From positions 54,944 through 118,943 of the forward strand of contig JBDLQY010000186.1 of the NCBI GenBank assembly GCA_039800325.1: a DNA stretch of 64,000 nucleotides. Reading direction: 5' to 3'. Under the pieces are notes generated by a model. It had not been told where the DNA came from. It ran no database searches and saw only the letters and a program-made list of their open reading frames with translations. The DNA comes from SYIM01 sp039800325. Lineage in GTDB: Bacteria > Pseudomonadota > Gammaproteobacteria > Burkholderiales > Burkholderiaceae_E. How positions within the stretch are numbered: the stretch's first letter is position 1; each line of letters opens with the position of its first letter. The position numbers and the translations under genes are program-made. Below, one piece after another: positions 28,877 to 37,263 of this stretch.

Positions 28877-28878
28877 TC

Positions 28879-29823
28879 ATGAATTCACTTGAGCAGCTTC
28901 GCCAGTTCACCCGGGTTGTGGCCGACACAGGCGATTTCCAGTCCATGCGCGCCTATGCGCCGCGCGATGCCACCACCAACCCCAGCCTGATTCTGAAAGC
29001 GGTAGGCATGCCGGCCTATGAGTCGCTGCTGCGCGAGACTGTTGCGCGGCATCGCGATGAGACTGTGGGCCAAATCGTTGAGCACCTGCTGGTACGTTTC
29101 GGCTGTGAAATACTGGCCATCGTGCCGGGACGCGTATCCACCGAGGTTGATGCGCGCCTGTCTTTTGACACCGAGGGAACAATCGCCTGCGCTCGTCGCC
29201 TCATGGGGCTGTACGAGGCCCAGGGGGTCGATCGTGCTCGCGTCATGATCAAAATTGCCGCCACCTGGGAAGGTATTCGTGCAGCTGAACGTCTCGAGCG
29301 AGAGGGCATCCACTGCAACCTGACCCTCTTGTTTTCTTTCGCGCAAGCGGTTTCCTGCGCCGATGCGGGTATTACGCTGATTTCGCCGTTCGTTGGACGA
29401 ATTCTTGATTGGTACAAACGTAAAGAAGGCCGCGATTTCGCCCCCGAAGAAGACCCAGGTGTGCTGTCGGTGCGTCGTATCTACCGGTACTACAAGCAGT
29501 TCGCTTATCCCACCGAGGTGATGGGTGCCAGCTTTCGGTCTACGGGGCAGGTGCTGGCGCTGGCGGGTTGTGACCTGCTGACGATCAGTCCTGAGCTGCT
29601 GCAGCAGCTGCAGGCCTCGCAGGAGCCGGTCGTGCGCCATCTGCAAGCGCAGCCATCTGCAGACCCGGCACTCGAACGAGTGCGCTTGGATGAGAAGCAG
29701 TTTCGCTGGGCTGTGAATGAAGATGCCATGGCCAGTGAAAAGCTGGCCGAGGGCATACGACTTTTCGCCTCGGATGCAGGCAAGCTTGACCGCTTGATCG
29801 AGACACTGCGCACGGCGGTCTGA
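28879..29823 (+). CDS. tal: Transaldolase
   Basis: A 314-residue pentose-phosphate enzyme that transfers a dihydroxyacetone unit between sugar phosphates. The N-terminal DATTNPSL signature is at about residues 33-40, and the Schiff-base lysine is in VMIKIAATWEGI near residue 120. The CNLTLLFSFAQA block and VGRILDWYK complete the pattern. It follows dsbB by 2 bases, so it may be read from the same transcript. A GC-rich hairpin lies downstream. Confidence 0.96.
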   Translation: MNSLEQLRQFTRVVADTGDFQSMRAYAPRDATTNPSLILKAVGMPAYESLLRETVARHRDETVGQIVEHLLVRFGCEILAIVPGRVSTEVDARLSFDTEGTIACARRLMGLYEAQGVDRARVMIKIAATWEGIRAAERLEREGIHCNLTLLFSFAQAVSCADAGITLISPFVGRILDWYKRKEGRDFAPEEDPGVLSVRRIYRYYKQFAYPTEVMGASFRSTGQVLALAGCDLLTISPELLQQLQASQEPVVRHLQAQPSADPALERVRLDEKQFRWAVNEDAMASEKLAEGIRLFASDAGKLDRLIETLRTAV

Positions 29824-29857
29824 CACCTGCCGATATCGACCGCATAAAGCGCCAGGC

Positions 29858-29880
29858 GCCCTGCGCGTCGTTTGCAGGGC
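29858..29880. terminator. GC-rich hairpin after tal (weak terminator candidate)
   Basis: GCCCTGC (29858-29864) and GCAGGGC (29874-29880) form a 7-bp stem with a 9-base loop, 35 bases after the tal stop. No T run follows, so it may only be an mRNA-stabilising stem. Confidence 0.35.
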
Positions 29881-29979
29881 ACTCAATCTGACCGCCGCTT
29901 GCGGGGAGACCGTAGGGCGCCGCTTACAGGCAACCCGCTGCGTGCAGCCGAGTCATGTTGAGTCTGATGCGAGTGCAGG

Positions 29980-29996
29980 ATGTTATACTGTCACAT
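29980..29996. promoter_or_regulatory. candidate Zur (zinc uptake regulator) box
   Basis: ATGTTATACTGTCACAT is a 17-bp imperfect palindrome, ATGTnAnAn/nTnTnACAT, that resembles gammaproteobacterial Zur boxes (core TGTTATA...TCACA). It lies 36 bases upstream of the ZIP transporter start, where a repressor would block transcription. The site is read from the sequence; the regulator assignment is inference. Confidence 0.55.
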
Positions 29997-30031
29997 TCTC
30001 GTCTATCTTTTTGCCCGCTCATACTCATCGC

Positions 30032-30820
30032 ATGGACTCCGCCTTCGTTCACATCATGCTCGCGACTGCCGCCGCCGGCGCTTTGAGCGTGCTGGCGGCG
30101 GCGCTGCTGTCCGTCACGTTGCTGGCGCGTATCGTGCCGCGGCTGGTCAGTCTCTCGGCGGGGCTATTACTTGGTACTGCCGTACTGCACCTGATTCCCG
30201 AGGCGTTTGAGTCCGGAGTCGATATCCACCCCTTGGCCTGGACGCTTCTAGGCGGTCTTATTGGTTTTTTTCTGCTTGAGAAGCTGGCCATTCTCAGGCA
30301 CAGCCACCATCATGAAGGCGATGGTCATGCTCACCATGCCGGACACGACCACGAAGAAGCGGGCCCTGGCGGATTGCTTATTCTGGTGGGCGATGCCATT
30401 CATAATTTTGCCGATGGTGCGATGATTGCCGCGGCTTTTCTAATCGACATCCGCCTGGGCTGGCTTACCGCCTTGGCGATTGCCGCTCACGAGATACCAC
30501 AAGAGATCGGCGACTTCATCGTGCTGATTAACGCGGGATACAGTCGAGCGCGCGCATTGTGGTTCAACCTGCTGTCTTCGCTTGCGGCCGTGGCGGGCGG
30601 GGTGGTCGGATACCTCGCCTTCGCCGACGGCGCAGCCTTGCTGCCTTATGTGCTGACGGTTGCGGCTGCCAGTTTTATCTATGTGGCGCTGGCCGATCTG
30701 GTGCCAGACCTGCACCGCCAAAGCCGACTGAGTCAACGCAGTGGTGTTGTCCAGGTGGTGCTGATGCTGGCCGGGGTCGCGGTGATTGCCGTGCTGACCT
30801 CAGGCGCGCACGCACATTGA
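30032..30820 (+). CDS. ZIP-family divalent metal transporter
   Basis: A 262-residue inner-membrane importer, most likely for zinc. Predicted helices I-III precede a histidine-rich cytoplasmic loop (HSHHHEGDGHAHHAGHDHEE, about residues 90-110), followed by metal-site helices IV and V with HNFADGAMIAAAF and AAHEIPQEIGDFIVL. The start at 30032 was chosen to remove a 30-residue extension that covers the promoter. The Zur-like box upstream supports a zinc role. It ends 4 bases before the convergent sulfurtransferase gene. Confidence 0.9.
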   Translation: MDSAFVHIMLATAAAGALSVLAAALLSVTLLARIVPRLVSLSAGLLLGTAVLHLIPEAFESGVDIHPLAWTLLGGLIGFFLLEKLAILRHSHHHEGDGHAHHAGHDHEEAGPGGLLILVGDAIHNFADGAMIAAAFLIDIRLGWLTALAIAAHEIPQEIGDFIVLINAGYSRARALWFNLLSSLAAVAGGVVGYLAFADGAALLPYVLTVAAASFIYVALADLVPDLHRQSRLSQRSGVVQVVLMLAGVAVIAVLTSGAHAH

Positions 30821-30824
30821 CGAG

Positions 30825-31688
30825 TTAACCAGCAGCGGCGCCTTTGGCCACTGGGCGCGACGAGTCGGCGCACCACTCGCTCCATGACCCGGCATACAGG
30901 CGCGCGCCGCTTAAGCCGGCATGGCGCATGGCCAGCAGATTGTGGCAGGCGCTGACACCCGAGCCGCAGCTGTGCACGACCATGGCCATGGGGCTGTCTC
31001 CGAGCAGGGCCTTAAATTCATCGTGCAAAACCGGCGCAGGCTTGAAGCGTCCATCAGGGCGAAGGTTCAGCCCCAGCGGCCTATTGAACGCGCCGGGTAT
31101 ATGACCCGCCACCGGATCAAGCGGTTCGACCTCTCCGCGGTAGCGTTCTGGCGCGCGAGCGTCGACAACCCGTAGGGCGCGCGTCGCCTGGTCGGCCAGC
31201 AGCTCTTCGACGGCCACGGCTTGCTCAAGCGGCGTGCGAAGTGTGAGCTTGCCCGGGGATGGGGTGGCCGGATTTTCAGGGCTGGTGGGGTAAGAGGCAG
31301 CCTTCCAGGCCTTGAATCCGCCTTCAAGCACGGCAACCTTTTCATGTCCCAACCAGCGCGCCAGCCACCACAGACGGGCTGCATAGGTACCGGTGTCGGC
31401 ATCGTAGGCAACGATTTGGGTGTCGTCACTGATGCCCAGAGACTGCAGTCGTTGGCGCAGGGTTTCACGGTCAGGCAGCGGGTGGCGTCCCCGACGACCG
31501 TCGCCTTTCATCCCAGCCAGATCATGATCGATAGACACGAAGCGGGCGCCTGGCAGATGCGAGGTCTGGTATTCCTGCTGACCTTTAACCGGGTCGAACA
31601 AATCGTGGCGGCAGTCAAGCAGCACACAATGGTCAATGATGCCAGCCAGTTCATCGGCGGTGATCAGGGTGGTGTGAAGGGCGCTCAA
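30825..31688 (-). CDS. sseA: 3-mercaptopyruvate/thiosulfate sulfurtransferase
   Basis: A 287-residue two-domain rhodanese. The inactive N-terminal domain covers residues 10-135 and the catalytic C-terminal domain 155-275. The active-site loop CGSGVSAC with nucleophile Cys241 has the CG(S/T)GV(T/S)A pattern of mercaptopyruvate sulfurtransferases; thiosulfate-specific rhodaneses have CRKGVT. It transfers sulfane sulfur to thiols or cyanide. It may complement the fccAB sulfide oxidation genes nearby, although they are not adjacent. Confidence 0.92.
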   Translation of the reverse strand: MSALHTTLITADELAGIIDHCVLLDCRHDLFDPVKGQQEYQTSHLPGARFVSIDHDLAGMKGDGRRGRHPLPDRETLRQRLQSLGISDDTQIVAYDADTGTYAARLWWLARWLGHEKVAVLEGGFKAWKAASYPTSPENPATPSPGKLTLRTPLEQAVAVEELLADQATRALRVVDARAPERYRGEVEPLDPVAGHIPGAFNRPLGLNLRPDGRFKPAPVLHDEFKALLGDSPMAMVVHSCGSGVSACHNLLAMRHAGLSGARLYAGSWSEWCADSSRPVAKGAAAG

Positions 31689-31746
31689 GGCGTACCTCCT
31701 GTAGATGGCGAGACAGGCTGGGAGTCAGCGCTGGCCTCAAACAGAC

Positions 31747-32844
31747 TCATAAAGCCAGCTCGCGTCTAAGAAACTCGTGAAAATGCTGCATGCCGTCTTC
31801 CATAGGGCTCTGGTAGGGGCCGGCATCATCTTCGCCGCGATTCATGAGAATGAGCCGTCCTGCATCCATCCGTTCTGCGATTTCGTCATCTTCAACGGCG
31901 GTTTCCAGGTAGGCAGCACGCTCGGCCTCGACAAACTCGCGCTCGAACAGGGCGATTTCCTCGGGGTAGTAAAACTCAACGTAATTGACGGTGCTGCGCG
32001 GTCCCTTAGGCACCAGCGTGGAAATCACCAGAACATGCGGATACCACTCCACCATGAGATTGGGGTAGTAGGTAAGCCAGATGGCACCATAGGGCGGGGT
32101 ACGTTCGCCGTACACGCGCAGCACCTGCTCATGCCACTTACCGTAGGTGGGCGTACCCGGCTGCCGCAGGCCGTTGCGGATACCAACGGTCTGCACTGAA
32201 TGCCAGTCGCCGAACTCCCAGGTGAGCGCCTCACAGGATACAAACTGTCCAAGCCCTGGGTGAAAGGGCTCGACGTGGTAGTCCTCAAGATAGACCTCGA
32301 TGAAGGTCTTCCAGTTGTAATTGCACTGATGAGTCTCGACGTGGTCCAGCACGTAGCCGCTGAAATCGAGATCGCGCGCCACACCCAGGCTGGCCAGATC
32401 GCGCGTCACATCGCGTTGTCCGCTAAACAACATGCCCTGCCAGTTCTGCAGGGGTGAACGTCCCAGATTCAGGCAGGGCTGCTGCTGAAAATGCGGCGCC
32501 CCCATCAGTTGACCGGAGAGATCGTATGTCCAGCGGTGCAGCGGGCACACGATGTTCTGCCTATGGCCGCGGCCGTTCAGCATGACCGCCTGTCGATGAC
32601 GGCAGACGTTGGACAATAGCTCAACGCCCTGTTGCGAGCGCACCAGGACACGCCCCTCGTCCTCCTGGGACAGGGCGTAGTAATCGCCGACCTGCGGCAC
32701 CATCAGTTCGTGGCCCACGTAGCCGGGGCCGCGACGAAACAACAGCTCGATCTCGCGCCGGTATAGCGCCTCATCGAAATAAGCATGGACGGGTAGTTGC
32801 GCGCGCGAGCGCGCGAGGAATTCCCTGCGACCCAGATCCGACAT
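31747..32844 (-). CDS. Rieske non-heme iron oxygenase, alpha-subunit type
   Basis: A 365-residue protein with a Rieske [2Fe-2S] domain, Cys81-x-His83 and Cys100-x2-His103 (CRHRQ, CPLHRWTYD), followed by a catalytic domain with mononuclear iron ligands Asp188, His190 and His195 (EDYHVEPFHPG). A third ligand, probably Asp, would be near the C-terminus. The family includes aromatic-ring hydroxylases, carnitine and choline monooxygenases. The substrate cannot be assigned. No ferredoxin or reductase gene is adjacent. The ATG at 32844 follows GTCAGG; a 70-residue upstream frame without homology is excluded. Confidence 0.87.
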   Translation of the reverse strand: MSDLGRREFLARSRAQLPVHAYFDEALYRREIELLFRRGPGYVGHELMVPQVGDYYALSQEDEGRVLVRSQQGVELLSNVCRHRQAVMLNGRGHRQNIVCPLHRWTYDLSGQLMGAPHFQQQPCLNLGRSPLQNWQGMLFSGQRDVTRDLASLGVARDLDFSGYVLDHVETHQCNYNWKTFIEVYLEDYHVEPFHPGLGQFVSCEALTWEFGDWHSVQTVGIRNGLRQPGTPTYGKWHEQVLRVYGERTPPYGAIWLTYYPNLMVEWYPHVLVISTLVPKGPRSTVNYVEFYYPEEIALFEREFVEAERAAYLETAVEDDEIAERMDAGRLILMNRGEDDAGPYQSPMEDGMQHFHEFLRRELAL

Positions 32845-33099
32845 CCTGACCCTCCACAGACAAAAAAGTCGAAGGACGAACCCAAGCCTGACCGATCGAC
32901 ATCCCCGCGTCGGGTGCTCAAGAAGCCCTTCCGAGATGCCGCCGATCGTCAAGCGGAGGGCGAAGGATACCCGGATTGGCGCCGCAGGCAAGTCCGGGGC
33001 TGATATCGCCTGGGTCTTCGGGCCAGAGACCCTCGATAAGCCGGGGAAATCCAAGTAACATCCCGATTTTCAGCAACAAAGTGTCAACTACATCTGACA
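32845..33099. promoter_or_regulatory. divergent intergenic region Rieske gene/xseB
   Basis: A 255-base gap holding the leftward promoter of the Rieske gene and the rightward promoter of the xseB-ispA-dxs operon. TACATC at 33089-33094 lies 5 bases before the xseB ATG, and no ribosome site is visible there. I see nothing else of note. Confidence 0.35.
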
Positions 33100-33369
33100 A
33101 TGGTCAAGAGCCGTTTACAGCAGCCAGGTAGCGAAGCTGAGCAAGAAACCCTGCCGGCCGATTTTGAAGCCGCCCTGAGCGAGCTCGAGTCGATTGTGCA
33201 GGCCATGGAGTCAGAGGGCCTGAGTCTTGAGGCCTCGCTGGCGGCCTATCAGCGCGGAACTCGCCTCGCGACCCACTGTCGGCGCCTGCTGACCGAGGTT
33301 CAAAATCGGGTGCGTGTGCTCGAGGCCGAGCTGCTGCAGCCCTTCGATCCTGACGGAGGCGCTTCATGA
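33100..33369 (+). CDS. xseB: Exodeoxyribonuclease VII small subunit
   Basis: An 89-residue helical protein that combines with XseA. Recognised by DFEAALSELESIVQAMESEGLSLEASLAAYQRG in adjacent conserved blocks. It is the first gene of xseB-ispA-dxs, an order conserved in many proteobacteria. Its stop overlaps the ispA start (ATGA). The large-subunit gene lies at 18239. Confidence 0.95.
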   Translation: MVKSRLQQPGSEAEQETLPADFEAALSELESIVQAMESEGLSLEASLAAYQRGTRLATHCRRLLTEVQNRVRVLEAELLQPFDPDGGAS

Positions 33370-34325
33370 CTGCCTCTCAGCAGTCGCTCGATCGCTCCGC
33401 CACCGCGCCGGCGACACCCGTTATGGCTGATGGGAAGGCGTTCGAGCAATGGATGGCTGAAAAGGCGCGGCGCACCGAACAGGCGCTTGCGAGCCGCTTG
33501 CCGCAGACTGACGGGGCTCTTGCCAGGCTTCACGAAGCGATGCGCTACGCGGTGCTGGGTGGCGGTAAGCGAATTCGACCTTTGCTGGTGCATGCCGCCG
33601 GTGAGCTGGTCGGCGCGCCCTTGGCCGCGCTCGATGCAGCAGCCTGCGCGGTCGAGCTTATTCATGCCTACTCGCTCGTACACGATGACATGCCCTGCAT
33701 GGATAACGACGTGCTGCGCCGGGGTAAACCCACGGTCCATGTGGCCTACGGTGAGGCCATGGCCATGCTGGTGGGCGATGCCCTGCAGGCGCTGGCCTTT
33801 GAGGCTCTGGCCGATGCGATTGAGCATGCCGCCCGGCCCGATCAGGCGGCGCGTTTATTGCGCGATCTGTCGCAGGCTGCAGGGTCGCTGGGCATGGCGG
33901 GTGGCCAGGCGATTGACCTGCAGGCGGTGGGTCATTCGCTCAGCCGTGAGGCTCTGGAGGACATGCATCGTCGCAAGACGGGCGCCATGCTGATCGCGTC
34001 GGTCAGACTTGGCGCAGCCTGTGGTGCGCCCCTGCCTGTGGGCCCAGCGGCTGCTTTAGAGCGTTTTGCCGCAGCCGTCGGCCTGGCCTTCCAGGTGGTC
34101 GACGACATCCTGGATGTCACCGCTGATTCTGCTACCCTCGGAAAAACCGCCGGTAAAGACTCTGAGCAAAACAAGCCCACCTATGTATCCGTGATGGGCA
34201 TGACGGCGGCCCGCGCGCTGGCGGGTTCGCTGCAATCTGAGGCCGACACCGCGCTGGCCGTACTTGGCCCACCCGCTCGGCGGCTGCGTGAAATTTCTAA
34301 CCTCATCGTACAGCGCACCTCTTGA
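33366..34325 (+). CDS. ispA: Farnesyl/geranyl diphosphate synthase
   Basis: A 319-residue polyprenyl synthase that condenses isopentenyl diphosphate to farnesyl diphosphate. The first aspartate-rich motif is DDMPCMDND (LVHDDMPCMDND) and the second is DDILD (QVVDDILDVT); GGGKRIRP and GQAIDLQA are conserved. The N-terminus is about 20 residues longer than in E. coli. It is translationally coupled to xseB and lies 6 bases before dxs, which makes its substrate supply. Confidence 0.96.
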   Translation: MTASQQSLDRSATAPATPVMADGKAFEQWMAEKARRTEQALASRLPQTDGALARLHEAMRYAVLGGGKRIRPLLVHAAGELVGAPLAALDAAACAVELIHAYSLVHDDMPCMDNDVLRRGKPTVHVAYGEAMAMLVGDALQALAFEALADAIEHAARPDQAARLLRDLSQAAGSLGMAGGQAIDLQAVGHSLSREALEDMHRRKTGAMLIASVRLGAACGAPLPVGPAAALERFAAAVGLAFQVVDDILDVTADSATLGKTAGKDSEQNKPTYVSVMGMTAARALAGSLQSEADTALAVLGPPARRLREISNLIVQRTS

Positions 34326-34331
34326 AGGACT

Positions 34332-36260
34332 ATGGCCATGCCTGAAGCCTCAAACTCAAATAGCCTGCTTAAGGGTATCGATTCGCCCGCTGATCTGCGT
34401 CGCTTAAGCCGTGACCAGCTGTTGCCCCTGGCCGATGAGCTGCGTGAATTTCTGCTGCGTTCGGTAGCCAGCACCGGAGGACATCTATCCTCCAACCTGG
34501 GTACGGTCGAGCTGAGCATTGCACTGCACTACGTGTTCAACACGCCGCGCGATCGCCTGGTATGGGACGTAGGTCATCAGAGTTATCCGCATAAAATTCT
34601 GACGGGTCGCCGCGACCGCATGCCCGGCCTGCGCCAGTTTGGCGGCATGTCGGGGTTTCCGCGTCGGGTTGAAAGCGAATACGACACTTTTGGTACGGCT
34701 CACTCGTCGACTTCGATTTCGGCGGCGTTGGGTATGGCTGTGGCCGCGCGCACAACCGGTGACAATGAGGGCCCTGAGCGTCGCCGCCATGTAGCCATCA
34801 TCGGCGATGGCGCCATGAGTGCCGGTATGGCGTTTGAGGCTATGAACAACGCGGGGGTTATCGGCGACATTGATCTACTGGTCATTCTTAATGACAACGA
34901 TATGTCGATCTCGCCGCCGGTGGGGGCTCTGCAGCGTCATCTCGCGCGCCTGATGTCGGGCCGTTTTTACGCCCGGGCGCGCGATGTTGGCAAGGCCATG
35001 CTGTCGGTTGTTCCGCCGGTGCTCGAATTGGCTAAACGATTCGAAGAGCATGCCAAAGGCATGGTCCTGCCGGGAACCCTGTTTGAGGAGTTTGGCTTTA
35101 ACTATGTCGGTCCCATTGATGGGCACGACTTCGACAGCCTTATTCCCACGCTGCAGAACCTGCGGGATCTGCGCGGGCCGCAATTTCTGCATGTGGTGAC
35201 CAAGAAAGGTAAGGGCTATCGCCGCGCCGAGCTCGATCCCATTCTTTACCACGGCCCCGGGCGATTTGATCCCGATGAAGGAATCAAGAAGCCCAGCGCG
35301 CCTGGAAAGCTCACCTTTACACAGGTGTTTTCCGATTGGGTGTGCGATATGGCAGAGGCTGATCCACGCTTGGTGGCTATCACGCCAGCCATGCGCGAGG
35401 GTTCGGGGCTGGTCGAGTTCGAAAAGCGTTTTCCTGATCGCTATCATGACGTGGGCATCGCCGAACAGCATGCGGTCACGTTCGCGGGCGGTATCGCCTG
35501 CGAGGGGCTTAAACCGGTCGTCGCGATCTACAGCACCTTTCTGCAGCGTGCCTACGATCAACTGATTCATGACGTAGCGCTGCAGAATTTGCCGGTTACC
35601 TTCGCGATCGATCGGGCCGGTCTGGTTGGTGCTGACGGAGCCACCCATGCGGGTGTCTTTGACTATGCCTATCTGCGTTGTGTGCCCAATCTGGTTGTCA
35701 TGGCGCCGTCTGATGAGAACGAATGCCGTCAGATGCTCAGTACGGCCTTTGCTCACGACGGACCCGCTGCCGTTCGTTACCCTCGCGGCAGTGGCCCGGG
35801 GGTAGCCGTCAAGCGCGATTTGTCCTGCCTGCCCATGGGCAAAGCTGAGGTCCGCCGCGAGGGCAAGCGAATCGCGTTGCTGGCGTTTGGCACCTTGCTG
35901 GCGCCCTGTCTGGTTGCTGCTGAGGCCTTAGGTGCTACGGTCGTCAATATGCGCTTTGTCAAGCCCATCGACGATGCACTGCTGGCCCAACTCGCCTGCA
36001 CGCATGATGCGTTTGTCACCGTCGAAGAGCACGAGGTGATGGGGGGGGCAGGCAGCGCGGTAGCAGAGTCGCTGGCCGCTCAGGGCATTACGATTTCGCT
36101 GTTGCAGCTGGGTCTGCCTGATCGTTTCATTGACCATGGCGAGCAGGGGCAGCTGCTGCGCGAAGAGGGTCTTGATGCTGCCGGCATTGAGCGCTCGGTT
36201 CGCGAGCGATTCGCTGGCCTGTTGCCGGGTGCCGAGCCGCGCCTGGTCGTGGGGCGTTAG
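34332..36260 (+). CDS. dxs: 1-deoxy-D-xylulose-5-phosphate synthase
   Basis: A 642-residue thiamine-diphosphate enzyme that joins pyruvate and glyceraldehyde-3-phosphate in the first step of the MEP isoprenoid pathway. Conserved features are WDVGHQSYPHKILTGR, the cofactor motif GDGAMSAGMAFEAMNN, a transketolase domain with IAEQHAVTFAGG, and the C-terminal domain with EEHEVMGGAGSAV. It closes the xseB-ispA-dxs operon and overlaps the convergent yajQ end by 4 bases. Confidence 0.97.
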   Translation: MAMPEASNSNSLLKGIDSPADLRRLSRDQLLPLADELREFLLRSVASTGGHLSSNLGTVELSIALHYVFNTPRDRLVWDVGHQSYPHKILTGRRDRMPGLRQFGGMSGFPRRVESEYDTFGTAHSSTSISAALGMAVAARTTGDNEGPERRRHVAIIGDGAMSAGMAFEAMNNAGVIGDIDLLVILNDNDMSISPPVGALQRHLARLMSGRFYARARDVGKAMLSVVPPVLELAKRFEEHAKGMVLPGTLFEEFGFNYVGPIDGHDFDSLIPTLQNLRDLRGPQFLHVVTKKGKGYRRAELDPILYHGPGRFDPDEGIKKPSAPGKLTFTQVFSDWVCDMAEADPRLVAITPAMREGSGLVEFEKRFPDRYHDVGIAEQHAVTFAGGIACEGLKPVVAIYSTFLQRAYDQLIHDVALQNLPVTFAIDRAGLVGADGATHAGVFDYAYLRCVPNLVVMAPSDENECRQMLSTAFAHDGPAAVRYPRGSGPGVAVKRDLSCLPMGKAEVRREGKRIALLAFGTLLAPCLVAAEALGATVVNMRFVKPIDDALLAQLACTHDAFVTVEEHEVMGGAGSAVAESLAAQGITISLLQLGLPDRFIDHGEQGQLLREEGLDAAGIERSVRERFAGLLPGAEPRLVVGR

Positions 36261-36742
36261 TCGCGGAAGTTCTGGTAGCTGAGCGGTACCTGCGTCATGT
36301 CTTTTTTCAGCAGAGCGATGGCCGCCTGCAGGTCATCTCGCTTGGCGCCAGACACCCGCACCACCTCGCCCTGAATGCTTGCCTGTACCTTTAACTTACT
36401 GTCCTTGATCAGGCGTACGATCTTTTTAGCATCGTCGGCCGCCACGCCATGGCGAACGGTGATGACCTGCTTAACCTTGTCCCCGCCGACTTTCTGTACC
36501 TCGCCATAGTCGAGAAACCGCACGTCAACATTACGTTTGGCAAATTTTGCCAGCAGTACGTCGCGAACCTGTCCCAATTTGAAGTCGTCGTCGGCGAAGG
36601 CTGTGAGTTCGCGCTCTTTCTGTTCAATACGAGCGTCAGAACCCTTGAAATCAAATCGGTTGGCGATTTCCTTGTTGGCCTGGTCAATGGCGTTACGGAC
36701 CTCGACCTGATTGGCTTCACAGGCGATATCAAACGAGGGCAT
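36257..36742 (-). CDS. yajQ: YajQ-family nucleotide-binding protein
   Basis: A 161-residue protein of the UPF0234/YajQ family with two ferredoxin-like domains, beginning MPSFDIACEANQVEVRNA and containing FDFKGSDARIE. Members bind cyclic di-GMP in Xanthomonas and related bacteria and interact with transcription factors; in other bacteria the function is unclear. It sits convergent to dxs. Confidence 0.93.
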   Translation of the reverse strand: MPSFDIACEANQVEVRNAIDQANKEIANRFDFKGSDARIEQKERELTAFADDDFKLGQVRDVLLAKFAKRNVDVRFLDYGEVQKVGGDKVKQVITVRHGVAADDAKKIVRLIKDSKLKVQASIQGEVVRVSGAKRDDLQAAIALLKKDMTQVPLSYQNFRD

Positions 36743-36774
36743 AGGACACTCCTGGTGGAGAAAAGACCTAGAGA

Positions 36775-37263
36775 TTAGAACTTTTTTTCAAAAAACATCG
36801 CCCGACCCATAGCGGGGTCTAGCGCGTAGGGCGCGAAACCAGCCTGCCTGTAGGCTGCGATCGCGGGGTGATTGCCTTCAAGGACCTCAAGTGTGAGTTT
36901 GCAGCACCCGCGCGCGCGGGCTCCTGCCTCGGCGGCCGCCAGTAAAGCGCGTCCGATGCCAAGGCGACGATGGTTGGCGCTGACCACAATATCGTGAATA
37001 TTCAGCAGGGGCATGGCGCGAAAGGTTGATACACCCTCAAAGCAGTTGATCAGTCCTACTGCCTGCGGTCCGTCAAAGGCGAGCCAGCCAGCATAGTGGG
37101 GGCGATCGGCCAGCATCGTTGGCAGACGCTCTAGCACGGCGGGGGGCAGGGCGTTGGCGCCGCCCTCGGGGGTGCGGGCGTATTCGTCGATCAGCATGAC
37201 GAGCGCAGCGCGGTGCGATGCCTGGGCCAGGTTGATGGCTTCAATGTGAAATTTTTGATTCAT
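36775..37263 (-). CDS. GNAT-family N-acetyltransferase
   Basis: A 162-residue acetyltransferase. The acetyl-CoA binding loop is VVSANHRRLGIGRALLAAAE near residues 94-113 and the C-terminal strand-helix contains GNHPAIAAYRQAGFAPY. The acceptor is unknown. Its start overlaps the stop of the upstream uup gene by 4 bases, so it is probably translated from the same message. Confidence 0.88.
   Translation of the reverse strand: MNQKFHIEAINLAQASHRAALVMLIDEYARTPEGGANALPPAVLERLPTMLADRPHYAGWLAFDGPQAVGLINCFEGVSTFRAMPLLNIHDIVVSANHRRLGIGRALLAAAEAGARARGCCKLTLEVLEGNHPAIAAYRQAGFAPYALDPAMGRAMFFEKKF

Noticed and set aside
28885..29886. 333-codon leftward frame antisense to tal
   Set aside because: Transaldolase motifs occupy the other strand.
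34875..35756. 293-codon leftward frame antisense to dxs
   Set aside because: The Dxs protein is complete on the forward strand.
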